NCBI RefSeq assembly: GCF_900103165.1
Contig: NZ_FNKY01000001.1
Span: 1,178,001 to 1,242,000, forward strand
Source of the DNA: Nitrosospira multiformis
GTDB taxonomy: Bacteria > Pseudomonadota > Gammaproteobacteria > Burkholderiales > Nitrosomonadaceae
Direction of reading: 5' to 3'
DNA: 64,000 nucleotides
The position numbers and the translations under genes are program-made. The notes under the pieces are model-generated. The model made no database searches, was not told where the DNA came from, and saw nothing but the letters and a program-made list of their open reading frames with translations. Positions within the stretch are counted from its first letter, which is position 1, and every line of letters begins with the position of its first letter. Of this stretch, positions 45,774 to 54,600 are shown piece after piece.

Positions 45774-47027
45774 TCAAAAATGGTAGTGCGCTCCGATACC
45801 GAGATATTCGACCCTTTCCCTATAAAACTGGCCGGTTGGAGAATTGCCGTGAAAATACTCCACGAGAAACTGGAGCTTGCGGCCGAATGCTTGAAAATTA
45901 TCGAATTGCACGCCGGCTCGGGCGGATACGTCGAGGTTCCAATTGTTTTGTTCCCAGTTTTTCATATCCACCGCCAGAATCGGTCGCATTGCCGCGAACT
46001 CAATACGCCAGGGGCTTCTGAACTCAACGCCATAGTGTATTAACCAGGGCTTGATTGTCGATGGCTGTTTGTGAAAAATACCGCCCCCACCACCGTATAC
46101 CCGCAATCCATACGGGAGTTCGTACGAAAGCTTGAGATCAGCCCCCTCGTAGCTGAGATTTATGCGCTCCACGGTGGTACGCAGCAGGAACTCATCGCCA
46201 AGATGCGAGCTTTGATGGAAGATACGGCCAAATGCGGAAAATTGACGTGCGCGAACACTTGCGTAAACCGATGCAATAAAATCTGTGTTGATGAGGTCGG
46301 ATGAGCGTGCATCCAGGTTGAAGTCACTGAAGACACCGGCCTGCAGACCTGTCTCCCATTGCACAATGGACTTCCCCAGATTGGCCCGATAAAACGGTAT
46401 CGTTTCACCAAAACTGACCGCTCCATTGTTGTTTCCGTCAATATTATCCCCGATATAATTGCGGTAGGCGGCTGAGAAGTGAGCCCATCGCGGATCAGCC
46501 AGTAATGGTTTAAACAGGTGCCCGGTGGGTAGAAAGCCCGTCGCAAAAACGGTTGTATTTGTTTCGGATGAACTTTCGGGAGCGCTCCGGATGCCTGGCG
46601 CTGCAGGATCGGCTATAACCTGCTGATGGGCGCTTTCCAGCTTTTTATCCGCTGCTTGCTCGGTTTGAACAGGGTTGGGCGCTATAACCTCTTTGCCGGT
46701 GCCTTCCAGCGCTATTACTCCGGTAACTCCGGGGATTTCCGATAACGTCTGCAAAATTCGTGTTCGGTCTTCTGGCGTTAAATCACCTACCGGCACCGTA
46801 ATAACGCCATTTCGTACCACCAGGGAGGAGAGATCGAGCTTGAAATCACGTTTGAGGGCCCCTGCGGCGTAACCCGCAATATAGGAATCATCGGGTATTG
46901 CGGCGCTGCCAACGGACGGGTGAAATAAAATGGCCGCAATGATTGGTAAGAACCATGAAGCATCCGTCATCTTTTTGCCGTACAGCCTGAATAACCAGGA
47001 GAGTGTGAGCATTTTTTTTCTTGGCAT
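45774..47027 (-). CDS. Exported BON-domain plus DUF1207 outer-membrane protein
   Basis: A 417-residue protein. A hydrophobic signal (WFLPIIAAILFHPSVGSA, about residues 25-43) is followed by a BON-like segment (LSSLVVRNGVITVPVGDL to IPGVTGVIALEG, about 65-110). A Pro/Ala/Glu-rich linker leads into a DUF1207 region, from FLPTGHLFKPLLADPRWAHF to the C-terminal RVEYLGIGAHYHF with its terminal phenylalanine. AGAGGTGA lies just upstream of the ATG. DUF1207 proteins are thought to be outer-membrane proteins of unknown role; a BON domain fused to one is unusual in my knowledge. Confidence 0.7.
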   Translation of the reverse strand: MPRKKMLTLSWLFRLYGKKMTDASWFLPIIAAILFHPSVGSAAIPDDSYIAGYAAGALKRDFKLDLSSLVVRNGVITVPVGDLTPEDRTRILQTLSEIPGVTGVIALEGTGKEVIAPNPVQTEQAADKKLESAHQQVIADPAAPGIRSAPESSSETNTTVFATGFLPTGHLFKPLLADPRWAHFSAAYRNYIGDNIDGNNNGAVSFGETIPFYRANLGKSIVQWETGLQAGVFSDFNLDARSSDLINTDFIASVYASVRARQFSAFGRIFHQSSHLGDEFLLRTTVERINLSYEGADLKLSYELPYGLRVYGGGGGIFHKQPSTIKPWLIHYGVEFRSPWRIEFAAMRPILAVDMKNWEQNNWNLDVSARAGVQFDNFQAFGRKLQFLVEYFHGNSPTGQFYRERVEYLGIGAHYHF

Positions 47028-47297
47028 TTTTCACCTCTTGTTAAATGATCTGAGAAACGGTTTTTTTTAGTTTGAATGAATTGGTAATCGAGAAAGTTTA
47101 ATGAAAAGATGGGATTGGGGTCGGTACGTTGCCACACAAAGCATTGTTATTATCGATGATTGAGATTGCCGTGCCTGGCCCTTTATTCGGGTCGACTGAT
47201 AATCTCATTTCGCTAAAGTCAATGATGTTCTTCGTTATTAATCGCAGGAATGCTTTTACTCTGTTCAGCAGGACACGCGACCAGGTGAAAGCTTTCT
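47028..47297. other. Intergenic region without recognised gene
   Basis: About 270 AT-rich bases upstream of the BON/DUF1207 gene and before the family 2 element. It presumably holds that gene's promoter. I see no gene, RNA or repeat. Confidence 0.35.
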
Positions 47298-47568
47298 CTA
47301 GGGCCTGTTAACACTTATTTTGCACCCGCGTTGCTACACAAAAAACACGGAGGCAAGGCGCGAAGCGCAGGCCATAGTAGGCCTATGGCCAAGCTTCGCA
47401 ACGCGGCATCCGCGTTTTTTGTGCGCAACCCGAAGGGACGGGACGGATTTCATCCAGCCCTTCGTTACTCGCCGCTTACGGAAGCCTGCTCCGCCGCGCG
47501 GCTCATGCCTCGTGCTGGATGAAATCCGTCGCCATCGCGGGTGCAAAATAAGTGTTAACAGGCCCTAG
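47298..47568. mobile_element. Family 2 element with perfect 33-bp terminal inverted repeats (271 bp)
   Basis: The outer 33 bases, beginning CTAGGGCCTGTTAACACTTA and ending in GCACCCGCG, are exactly inverted at 47536-47568. Further nested inverted repeats lie inside: a TTGCTACACAAAAAACACGG arm against CCGCGTTTTTTGTGCGCAA, a palindrome around GGCCATAGTAGGCCTATGGCC's core near 47375-47395, and GACGGATTTCATCCAGC (47442-47458) against 47514-47530. No transposase reading frame is present. The CTAG at each end could be a target duplication or part of the repeat. It looks like a MITE. Confidence 0.85.
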
Positions 47569-47663
47569 ATGAACAGCCATCTCAGCATGTTGCTGAGACA
47601 AGGGGAAACCTGCTTGCGAATTTCTGCTAAATTACAGAAACTGATGCCATCAATTTAATGTAA

Positions 47664-47709
47664 TCCCCTATCACTCTATCGCGAGTTTCTGTCTCTATTT
47701 GATAGGGGA
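47664..47709. promoter_or_regulatory. Inverted repeat in the SMR transporter leader
   Basis: TCCCCTATCA (47664-47673) is inverted as TGATAGGGGA (47700-47709), with 26 bases between, ending 54 bases before the transporter ATG. It could form a leader hairpin or an operator. It does not match the guanidine riboswitch consensus I would expect for an SMR gene. Confidence 0.4.
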
Positions 47710-47763
47710 GTGATATTGAATTTGTGGATTTTGGCCGGCGTCCATTTGTGAAGGAGCACAGCA

Positions 47764-48096
47764 ATGAAGCAGTGGCTTTTCCTCTCCATCGCAATCGTCA
47801 GCGAAGTGGTGGCGACCTCCGCCTTGAAGGCGAGCAATGGTTTCACACAATTGTGGCCCTCGCTTTTAGTGGTGGCAGGTTATGCTATTGCCTTTTTCTT
47901 TCTGTCGTTGACCTTGCGCACTATTCCGGTGGGAGTTGCCTACGCTATCTGGTCCGGCGCCGGTATCGTACTTATCGCGCTCATCGCCTGGCTGGTTTTT
48001 GGACAATCACTTGATATCCCGGCTATCATTGGACTGGCGCTTATCATTGCCGGGGTGGTCGTTTTGCAATTATTTTCCAAGTCGGCTGTACATTAG
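47764..48096 (+). CDS. Small multidrug resistance (SMR) family transporter, EmrE-like
   Basis: A 110-residue, four-helix inner-membrane exporter that works as a dimer and exchanges cationic drugs, quaternary amines or guanidinium for protons. The essential Glu14 lies in [41 protein letters not shown] is the family's third-helix signature. GAAGGAG precedes the ATG. It stands alone, between the family 2 and family 3 repeats, a setting that could suggest acquisition. The substrate cannot be told from sequence. Confidence 0.9.
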   Translation: MKQWLFLSIAIVSEVVATSALKASNGFTQLWPSLLVVAGYAIAFFFLSLTLRTIPVGVAYAIWSGAGIVLIALIAWLVFGQSLDIPAIIGLALIIAGVVVLQLFSKSAVH

Positions 48097-48097
48097 C

Positions 48098-48262
48098 TGC
48101 CGGATTTAAAGGAAATTGCCCTAAAAAAGATATTCCGGACCAAACCGCTTGCCTGGGCCAATGGAACTGCCACTGGCTTCAAAATCCTCAAAGTCCTTCC
48201 TCACCCGATTGCTCATTCGCCTGAATTCTTCAAATCCGGTTGGCTGCGAGGTGTACTAATGT
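48098..48262. repeat. Family 3 intergenic repeat, copy B
   Basis: CTGCCGGATTTAAAGG at the left is the imperfect inverse of CTTCAAATCCGGTTGGCTG at the right. The interior aligns with 37921-38075 at roughly two bases in three, including GCCAATGGAAC, GGCTTCAAAATC and GAATTCTTCAAAT. The ends share CCGGATTT with the family 1 ends. It begins right after the SMR gene stop. Confidence 0.65.
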
Positions 48263-48353
48263 CCAATTGTGCCTTTAGCCAGAATTGCTACGATGCAAAC
48301 ATACTCAACGCTGAGTTTCAGCGTAATAGCTCTGGCATCGGAATCTTCATATC

Positions 48354-49394
48354 ATGGACACAGCAAAATTTTTATTTCAGGCAGCGGCATTGCTGATCGT
48401 TTTATTTTCAGCGAGCGCTCACGCTATCCCAATATTGCAAGTCAATGGGGCGAGTGCTGCGAATGAAGATATTTATTCCGCGAAGTACAGTATGAGCCGC
48501 CCGGAAGCTGATAACGTATTATTTCCTGTGAATTCTTCCGTATGGAGTGAGAACGCTAATAAGAATAATCTGCTAGATAATTTTAGCGGGCTCAGTTTGC
48601 TTTATGGCCTCTACTCAGCCTTTGCAGCGCCGTTGCTGAGTTCGCCCGCTGCCGGTTTCACGATTTTCGATCTCCCCTTGGGCAAGATCGCCGCAAACGA
48701 TGAAGATATCGGATCAAGCGAGGATGAAAATACAATTATTGGTTTCTTTGCTACCCTGGGCCTCGGTTCGATGGACTGGGGGCCAGATGGAGGAAGCCCG
48801 GAGGCCGCTGGCCAGCAGGCTCAATCGGATCAGACCCACAACTCCTCCCCGGCGCCGCGTGGTCCGAGAGGCGATTGCCTGCAACGGCATCATGGGCAGT
48901 CGCAAAAGACCGGCTTACGGGACGATGGCCTTTGTCCCGGAGGGACTGGCCTAGGTGGCGCGGGTAGCAGAGGAGGTGGCCGTACCCTCTCCGCTGGGAG
49001 CAATGGTGGTTCTGGTGGCGGCGGCGCTGGCGGTGGCGGTTCTGGCGGTGGTGGTTCTGGTGGTGGTGGTTCTGGTGGTGGTTCTGGCGGTCCCGGTTCT
49101 GGCGGTCCCGGTTCTGGTGGACCTGGTTCTGGTGGACCTGGTTCTGGCGGCCCCGGTTCCGGTGGACCTGGTTCCGGTGGACCTGGTTCCGGTGGACCTG
49201 GTTCCGGTGGTCCTGGTAGTCCTGATCCCGTTGATCCTCCCAGTACTATTCCCGAGGAAGTGGGCACCGTTCCGGAACCAGCGACGCTAGCGCTTCTCGG
49301 TCTTGGCCTCGCGAGCATGTATGCCATGCGCAGTCGTAGGAAAATACCCGGGCGAGCCAATCATCTTGACGGGATTCATAGCGAAAGCGTCTAA
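48354..49394 (+). CDS. PEP-CTERM exported protein with Gly-rich repeat region
   Basis: A 346-residue protein with a signal peptide (cleavage near AHAIP). A Gly-rich tract (about residues 195-290) moves from GGGGSGGGGS repeats to GSGGPGSGGPGSGG repeats, and the exosortase sorting signal VPEPATLALLGLGLASMYAM is followed by RSRRK. An exosortase should cleave and anchor or release it. A 16-residue tail after the basic cluster is longer than usual. The middle part (about 145-195) is low in hydrophobics and matches nothing I know. No exosortase gene is in the window. Confidence 0.8.
   Translation: MDTAKFLFQAAALLIVLFSASAHAIPILQVNGASAANEDIYSAKYSMSRPEADNVLFPVNSSVWSENANKNNLLDNFSGLSLLYGLYSAFAAPLLSSPAAGFTIFDLPLGKIAANDEDIGSSEDENTIIGFFATLGLGSMDWGPDGGSPEAAGQQAQSDQTHNSSPAPRGPRGDCLQRHHGQSQKTGLRDDGLCPGGTGLGGAGSRGGGRTLSAGSNGGSGGGGAGGGGSGGGGSGGGGSGGGSGGPGSGGPGSGGPGSGGPGSGGPGSGGPGSGGPGSGGPGSGGPGSPDPVDPPSTIPEEVGTVPEPATLALLGLGLASMYAMRSRRKIPGRANHLDGIHSESV
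49010..49215 (+). repeat. Tandem repeats coding Gly/Ser/Pro-rich linker
   Basis: Repeats of 12-15 bases, GGTGGTGGTTCTGGT-like units followed by GGTCCTGGTTCTGGC-like units, encode the Gly-rich tract of the PEP-CTERM protein. Every unit is a multiple of three, so gain or loss of units would change protein length without a frameshift. Confidence 0.85.
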
Positions 49395-49515
49395 GGAACT
49401 TCAGGATAAGTCATTGCCGTTTGGGGAGGAGCATCGGACCAGCCTGTATTTCGCCGCTTTTTTGGCCGATAGAATTAATTGTTTCTCGCTTCGGTCTTCA
49501 AGTCCGGTAGGCGGC
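49395..49515. repeat. Family 3 intergenic repeat, shortened copy C
   Basis: TATTTCGCCGCTTTTTT (49447-49463) is identical to 37973-37989. TCGCTTCGGTCTTCAAGTCCGG at the right parallels the right end of copies A and B (given here in two parts: TCGCTTCGGTCTTC and AAGTCCGG). The middle is deleted and the left end degenerate. It fills the convergent gap between the PEP-CTERM gene and the MltD-like gene. Confidence 0.5.
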
Positions 49516-49526
49516 TGGCAGCAACG

Positions 49527-51008
49527 TCACATACTCTTTTTTGCGGGGAGGGCGCTTTTCTCTGACGAGCGAAGGGGTGTTCTGTCAAACGGGGTATGCT
49601 TGAGCACGAGTTTCTGGCCGATCAGGAGCCGTTCGGTACCGTCATTCCATGCCTTTATTTGTGCCACAGTAACACCGTAACGCTGGGCGATACCGAATAG
49701 CGCATCACCTTTTTTGACGGTATAGACGAAATCGCGTTCGAAGATTCTTGGTGCAACAGGTTTGTTGTTCATGATTGAAATATCCGCACCATCAGCGCGA
49801 CCGTTAAACGGTACCAGCAACGTCTGCCCCGGCATTATCCTGCTGTGTCCGTTTATGTCATTGATTTCTTTCAGCCGCTGTACACTAATGCCGTACCGCA
49901 CTGAGATTTTCTCGGCGGTTTCTCCTTTTTTTGCCTGGTAGGCTTGCCACGACACCAGGGGTTTGTCATGATTCCTCAGATTCTCAGTAAAAATGTCTAC
50001 TTTATCTACCGGCAGCAGCAGGATGCGCGATCCATCGACATTTATGACGGGGCGGTTGTGGGCGGGATTAAGCGCGTTAAACTCGTCCACGGAAATATCC
50101 GCAAGGTTTGCCGCAAGTTTTACATCCATATGGCGAGTTGCCGGGACTTCCTCGAAATAAGGCTGGTTAGGCACAGATTCAAGCTCGATACCAAAGATTG
50201 CCGGATTGGAGATGATATTTTTTATGGCGATCAATCGAGGCACATAGCTCTGGGTTTCGGGTGGCAATTTGATATTCCGGAAATCCATCGGCAACCCATT
50301 GTCGCGGTTTTTCATGAGTGAGCGCCCCACTGCGCCTTCGCCCCAGTTGTATGAAGCCAGCGCAAGTTCCCAATCGCCAAACATGCTATAGAGGTTCTGT
50401 AAATAATCCAGCGCGGCGCGCGTGGCTGCGACAATATCCCGCCTGTCATCATGCCACCAGTTCTGTTTTAAGCCGTAGTTCTTGCCAGTGGATGGAATAA
50501 ATTGCCAAATGCCGGAGGCATGGCTACGAGAATAAGCCTTGGGATTGAAAGCGCTTTCAATAATAGGCAGCAAAGCGATCTCGGCGGGCATGCGGCGGCG
50601 CTCCACCTCCTCAACAATATGAAACAGGTAGCGTTTACTGCGTTCAATAATGCGTTTTACGTATTTGGGGTTATTGACGTAGAAATCCTCCCCATTGCGC
50701 ACCTCATCGCTATCCATTTCAGCCATGGCGAAACCGCTGCGTATACGCTCCCATAAATCGCCTGGAGGCGCGGGTATTACGGCGGCGGAATCGTCTGATT
50801 CGTTCGTTTCTTCGGAGAGTACGTCAATTTTGCTTTCTGCGATGGGAGTATCTTCGAATTTTTCGTGTGCTTCCGCCGGGATAGATTGAGAAATTGGCCG
50901 TTCAGCGGGATTCGCCCCATATGCTGTAACATTTGCGGTTGCCAGCGCCAGGCTGACAACCAGGAACGCTATGGATTGTTGTATTTGCGGGCTTCCGGCT
51001 AGTGGCAT
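49527..51008 (-). CDS. mltD: Membrane-bound lytic murein transglycosylase D (MltD-like) with LysM domains
   Basis: Cleaves peptidoglycan glycan strands to leave anhydro ends. The 493-residue protein has a signal sequence (IAFLVVSLALATANVTAYG) and an SLT domain with catalytic glutamate in ALLPIIESAFNPKAYSRSHASG, then IWQFIPSTGKNYGL and ALASYNWGEGAVGRSL. Two LysM peptidoglycan-binding domains follow: KKGETAEKISVRYGISVQRLKEIN and VKKGDALFGIAQRYGVTVAQIKAWN. The open frame reaches 51125. The ATG at 51008 has AGGA upstream and begins the signal peptide; 51014 is a close alternative. Confidence 0.9.
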   Translation of the reverse strand: MPLAGSPQIQQSIAFLVVSLALATANVTAYGANPAERPISQSIPAEAHEKFEDTPIAESKIDVLSEETNESDDSAAVIPAPPGDLWERIRSGFAMAEMDSDEVRNGEDFYVNNPKYVKRIIERSKRYLFHIVEEVERRRMPAEIALLPIIESAFNPKAYSRSHASGIWQFIPSTGKNYGLKQNWWHDDRRDIVAATRAALDYLQNLYSMFGDWELALASYNWGEGAVGRSLMKNRDNGLPMDFRNIKLPPETQSYVPRLIAIKNIISNPAIFGIELESVPNQPYFEEVPATRHMDVKLAANLADISVDEFNALNPAHNRPVINVDGSRILLLPVDKVDIFTENLRNHDKPLVSWQAYQAKKGETAEKISVRYGISVQRLKEINDINGHSRIMPGQTLLVPFNGRADGADISIMNNKPVAPRIFERDFVYTVKKGDALFGIAQRYGVTVAQIKAWNDGTERLLIGQKLVLKHTPFDRTPLRSSEKSALPAKKSM

Positions 51009-51139
51009 GACCATCCTGTAAGATCTGTAACTTTGAATGTAGCGTAGGCTGATTTCAAAAATTGGCAGAGCTGAGGAGAGCTTCTCGATAACGCATAGGC
51101 AAAATAAACGCGGAATCTTCATCATTACTCCCTGGCAAT

Positions 51140-51559
51140 TTATCCGCGTGTTGTAGACTGACCCTCAAACTTACCCAGCTCTACTAACGGTAAAGGTTTC
51201 CATCCTGATTTGCGGTGTTCCACGATGATATTGGTGAAGATGCCGCCACGTACAAAAAATTTGGCGGTGAGACGCAGATATCTTGGTTTTAACGCGGCGG
51301 TCAGGTCATCGACAATACGGTTCGTAACAGCCTCATGGAATGCGTTCTCGTTACGATAAGACCAGATATAAAGCTTAAGGCTCTTAAGCTCGATGCATCT
51401 TTTGTCCGGAATGTAGTCGAGGATCAGGGTGGCGAAATCCGGTTGCCCGGTCTTTGGACAGAGGCAGGTAAACTCCGGAATTTCCATGTGAATATGGTAA
51501 TCTCGCGCCGGTGTGGGGTTGGGGAAGATTTCCAGTTCTTTTGTGGGACGACTGGGCAT
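51140..51559 (-). CDS. queF: NADPH-dependent preQ0 reductase (QueF, short type)
   Basis: Reduces 7-cyano-7-deazaguanine to 7-aminomethyl-7-deazaguanine for queuosine in tRNA. The active site [17 protein letters not shown] holds the nucleophilic cysteine and aspartate, and [20 protein letters not shown] is the nucleotide-binding QueF motif (E-S/L-K-S-x-K-L-Y). At 138 residues it is the single-domain YkvM-type enzyme. The frame reads back to a TTG at 51601, but the ATG at 51559 gives the family's start. It is divergent from smc. Confidence 0.9.
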   Translation of the reverse strand: MPSRPTKELEIFPNPTPARDYHIHMEIPEFTCLCPKTGQPDFATLILDYIPDKRCIELKSLKLYIWSYRNENAFHEAVTNRIVDDLTAALKPRYLRLTAKFFVRGGIFTNIIVEHRKSGWKPLPLVELGKFEGQSTTRG

Positions 51560-51673
51560 TCTCTTATCTCGGTCAAATCGGTTAGAATGGTCTGCGCCCA
51601 AGTGAGACCTTTCAGGAACGACGTTAAGATTTTACGTTGGGCTGCACAATTATAACTGTTTGCGAACGATAAA

Positions 51674-54600
51674 TTGCGTCTCTCTCATATCAAACTCGCA
51701 GGTTTCAAGTCCTTTGTTGATCCCACAGAAATTCCTGTTCCCGGTGATCTGGTCGGGGTTGTGGGCCCCAATGGGTGCGGCAAATCCAATGTAATCGACG
51801 CGGTGCGCTGGGTTCTGGGCGAATCGCGGGCATCCGCGTTACGCGGCGAATCCATGCAGGACGTTATTTTCAACGGTTCCGCCAATCGTAAACCGGTGGG
51901 CCGCGCAAGCGTGGAGCTGATGTTTGACAATCATCTCGGTAAGGCGGCGGGGCAGTGGTCGAGCTATGCGGAGATTTGCATCAAGCGGGTGCTACAGCGG
52001 GATGGCGAATCGACTTACCACATCAATAATATTCATGTACGCCGCCGCGACATTGCCGATATCTTTCTCGGCACCGGCATAGGCGGCCGTGGTTACGCCA
52101 TAATCGAGCAGGGCATGATCTCTCGTATTATTGAGGCAAAGCCCGAGGAGTTGCGTATATTTCTTGAGGAGGCGGCAGGGATATCAAAATACCGCGAGCG
52201 TCGCCGCGAAACGGAGTCGCGTCTGGCAGATACGCGTGAAAACCTTTTGCGGATGAGCGATATTTGCCAGGAACTGCAAAAACAGTTGCTGCATCTGGAA
52301 GAGCAGGCCGGGATTGCCTGTCAGTTCAAAGATATGACAGCCCGGCTACACACGGCGCAGAACCTTTTGTGGCAAGCCCGCAAACAGGAAGCTGCCATGC
52401 AGCGTACCGCCGTGGAAAAAGAGTCCCAGTTTCTGCAAACAGCTCTCGAATTCGAAACCGCGAACCTGCGTGAAGCGGAAAAGCGCCTGGAAGCTAAGCG
52501 CGCTCAACATTATGCCATCGGTGACAGCCTGCATGAGGCTCAGGGCGAGCTTTACGCCGCCAACGCGGAAGTCGCGCGTATCGAACAGCAGATACGGCAC
52601 CTGCGCGAAAATCATCAGCGTATGGAACAACAAATCACCATGGTCAGGGGTCAGCTTGAACACCATGAAAAACAGGTGGAGGATGCGGGTGACAGCTTGA
52701 ATCACTGGCATGGAGAGCTTGAACGCGCGCACCTGGCTCGCGAGGCCGGTAAGCAAAAAGCCGAGACGGAAAATGAGAAACTGCCGCAGGCGGATTCCGC
52801 TTTTCGCTTGTGCCAGGGAAAACTGGCTGAAACTCAGCGCAACCTGCTCCTGGCTGAGCAGGCTGGGCAATTGGAAGAAAGCCATCGTGTTTATGCCGAA
52901 AAAACCTTTCAGCAGCTTGAAGCGCGCCGCACAAAATTAATGTCGGAGCGAGATACCCTGCTCCAGCCAAATGTTGAAGAGTTATCCCATTTGCACAGGG
53001 AGACGGAAGACACCGCAACCGGCTTGAAACAGAAACAAGAAGTGCTTGCGCAAACCGAGAGCCTGTTGCTGGCCGCGAATGAGGCCCAACGTGAATTGGC
53101 GCGGAAAGCGCAGGTGCTGGAGCAACAGATTACCCAGACGGAAGCCCGGTTCAATGCCTTGCAGCGCTTGCAGCATCGGCTCGAAGGCAGCCAGGGGTTA
53201 AATGCATGGCTTGTCAAGCATCAACTGGATGCGGCACCGCGTTTATGGCAAAGCCTCCAGATCGAGAAAGGGTGGGAAGATGCGCTTGAAGCGGTACTGC
53301 GGGAGCGTCTTAACAGTGCGCGGCTGGAACAATTGGAAGCGGCGCATGACTGGGTAGGTGATTCGCCTCCCGGAAAATGGGCGTTGTTTGAATGCGCAAG
53401 ATTGCCGGTACAGGGCGAGTACGCAAATGATATGGCGGAGGGCAGGGAAGGCTGGATGTCGTTACATCGCTACCTGACTTGCGACAACGCGGGAATAAAA
53501 CCTGTGCTGGATGAATGGTTGAGCGGGATATTTGTGATAGAAGGGGTGCGGGACGGTCTTTTGCAGCGAGCGAAACTTTCTCCTGGTGAAATGCTGGTTA
53601 CACGTGAAGGCCATATTTTTACGCGTCACAGCCTTACTTATTATGCGCCGGATTCACAATTGCATGGGGTGCTGGCGCGGCAACGGGAGATGGCCCAGAT
53701 TAAAATCGAAACGGACGCGCTGAGCGCCCGCCTCTCGGTCGAAGGCTCTGCCCTGGAGGCGGCGCAAGAAGATTGCCGCGAACTGGAATCCTCCGTATCG
53801 CGTTTACGTTATGACGCCGGACAACTCCAGCAAGAGCACCATAATGCGCAAATGCAAGCATTGAAGCTCACTCAGTTGGCTGAGCGCGCCAACCAGCGCC
53901 GGAGTCAGATCGATACAGAGTTGGCGGAAATCGGTCAACAGGCGGTCGCGGAAACCGCCCGGATGCAGGATGCCGAAACAAAACTGGCGGAATATCGAGT
54001 CCAGATTGGAGTTTTGCGGGAACAGGAGCAAAAGGAAAAGCTGGCGAGTGAAGCGGCAGAACAGTTTCTGCACGCTCAGCGTCAGCTCGCGCAGAATGCG
54101 GTGAAGGAGGTGCAGGAAGCTGCGTTTCATGAAAAAACCTGTCAGAATAAAATTGCCGAGGTGGAGAATTCCGTCCAACTCATCAACGAGAATGCCGTTG
54201 AACTCAGAGACAATCTGGAAAAATTGCTGAATGATCAAAGCGGTTTTGATGAAAGTCCGCTGAATGATCACCTTCAGGAATGGTTATCATTGCGAGAACA
54301 ACGGGAACGGAAGCTGGCGGCGGTTCGCAATGCCCTGGAAAGCGCGTCCGGTGATTTGCGCGGAATAGAGCAGGAGCGCATGACTTCCGAGCAAAAGTTG
54401 CACCCGTTGCGGGAATCCATTAACAACGCTCGCCTCAAGGAACAGGAAGCAAGGATTACCGAAAATCAGTTTAGCGCGCAGTTAAAAGAGGCGGGGGCGG
54501 ACGAGGAGGAATTGATACGGGTGCTCGGGAAAACGCGGCCTTCCTCCTTGCAGGCCGAGATTAACCGCCTCAATATCGAGATAACTGCCTTAGGCGCGGT

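Noticed and set aside
48780-48960. Frameshift in the middle of the PEP-CTERM gene
   Set aside because: Another frame has open sequence here, but the signal peptide, Gly tract and sorting signal are all in one continuous frame, so no shift is needed.
49010-49215. CRISPR array
   Set aside because: The repeats are contiguous 12-15 base coding units with no unique spacers; they translate to a Gly/Ser/Pro linker.
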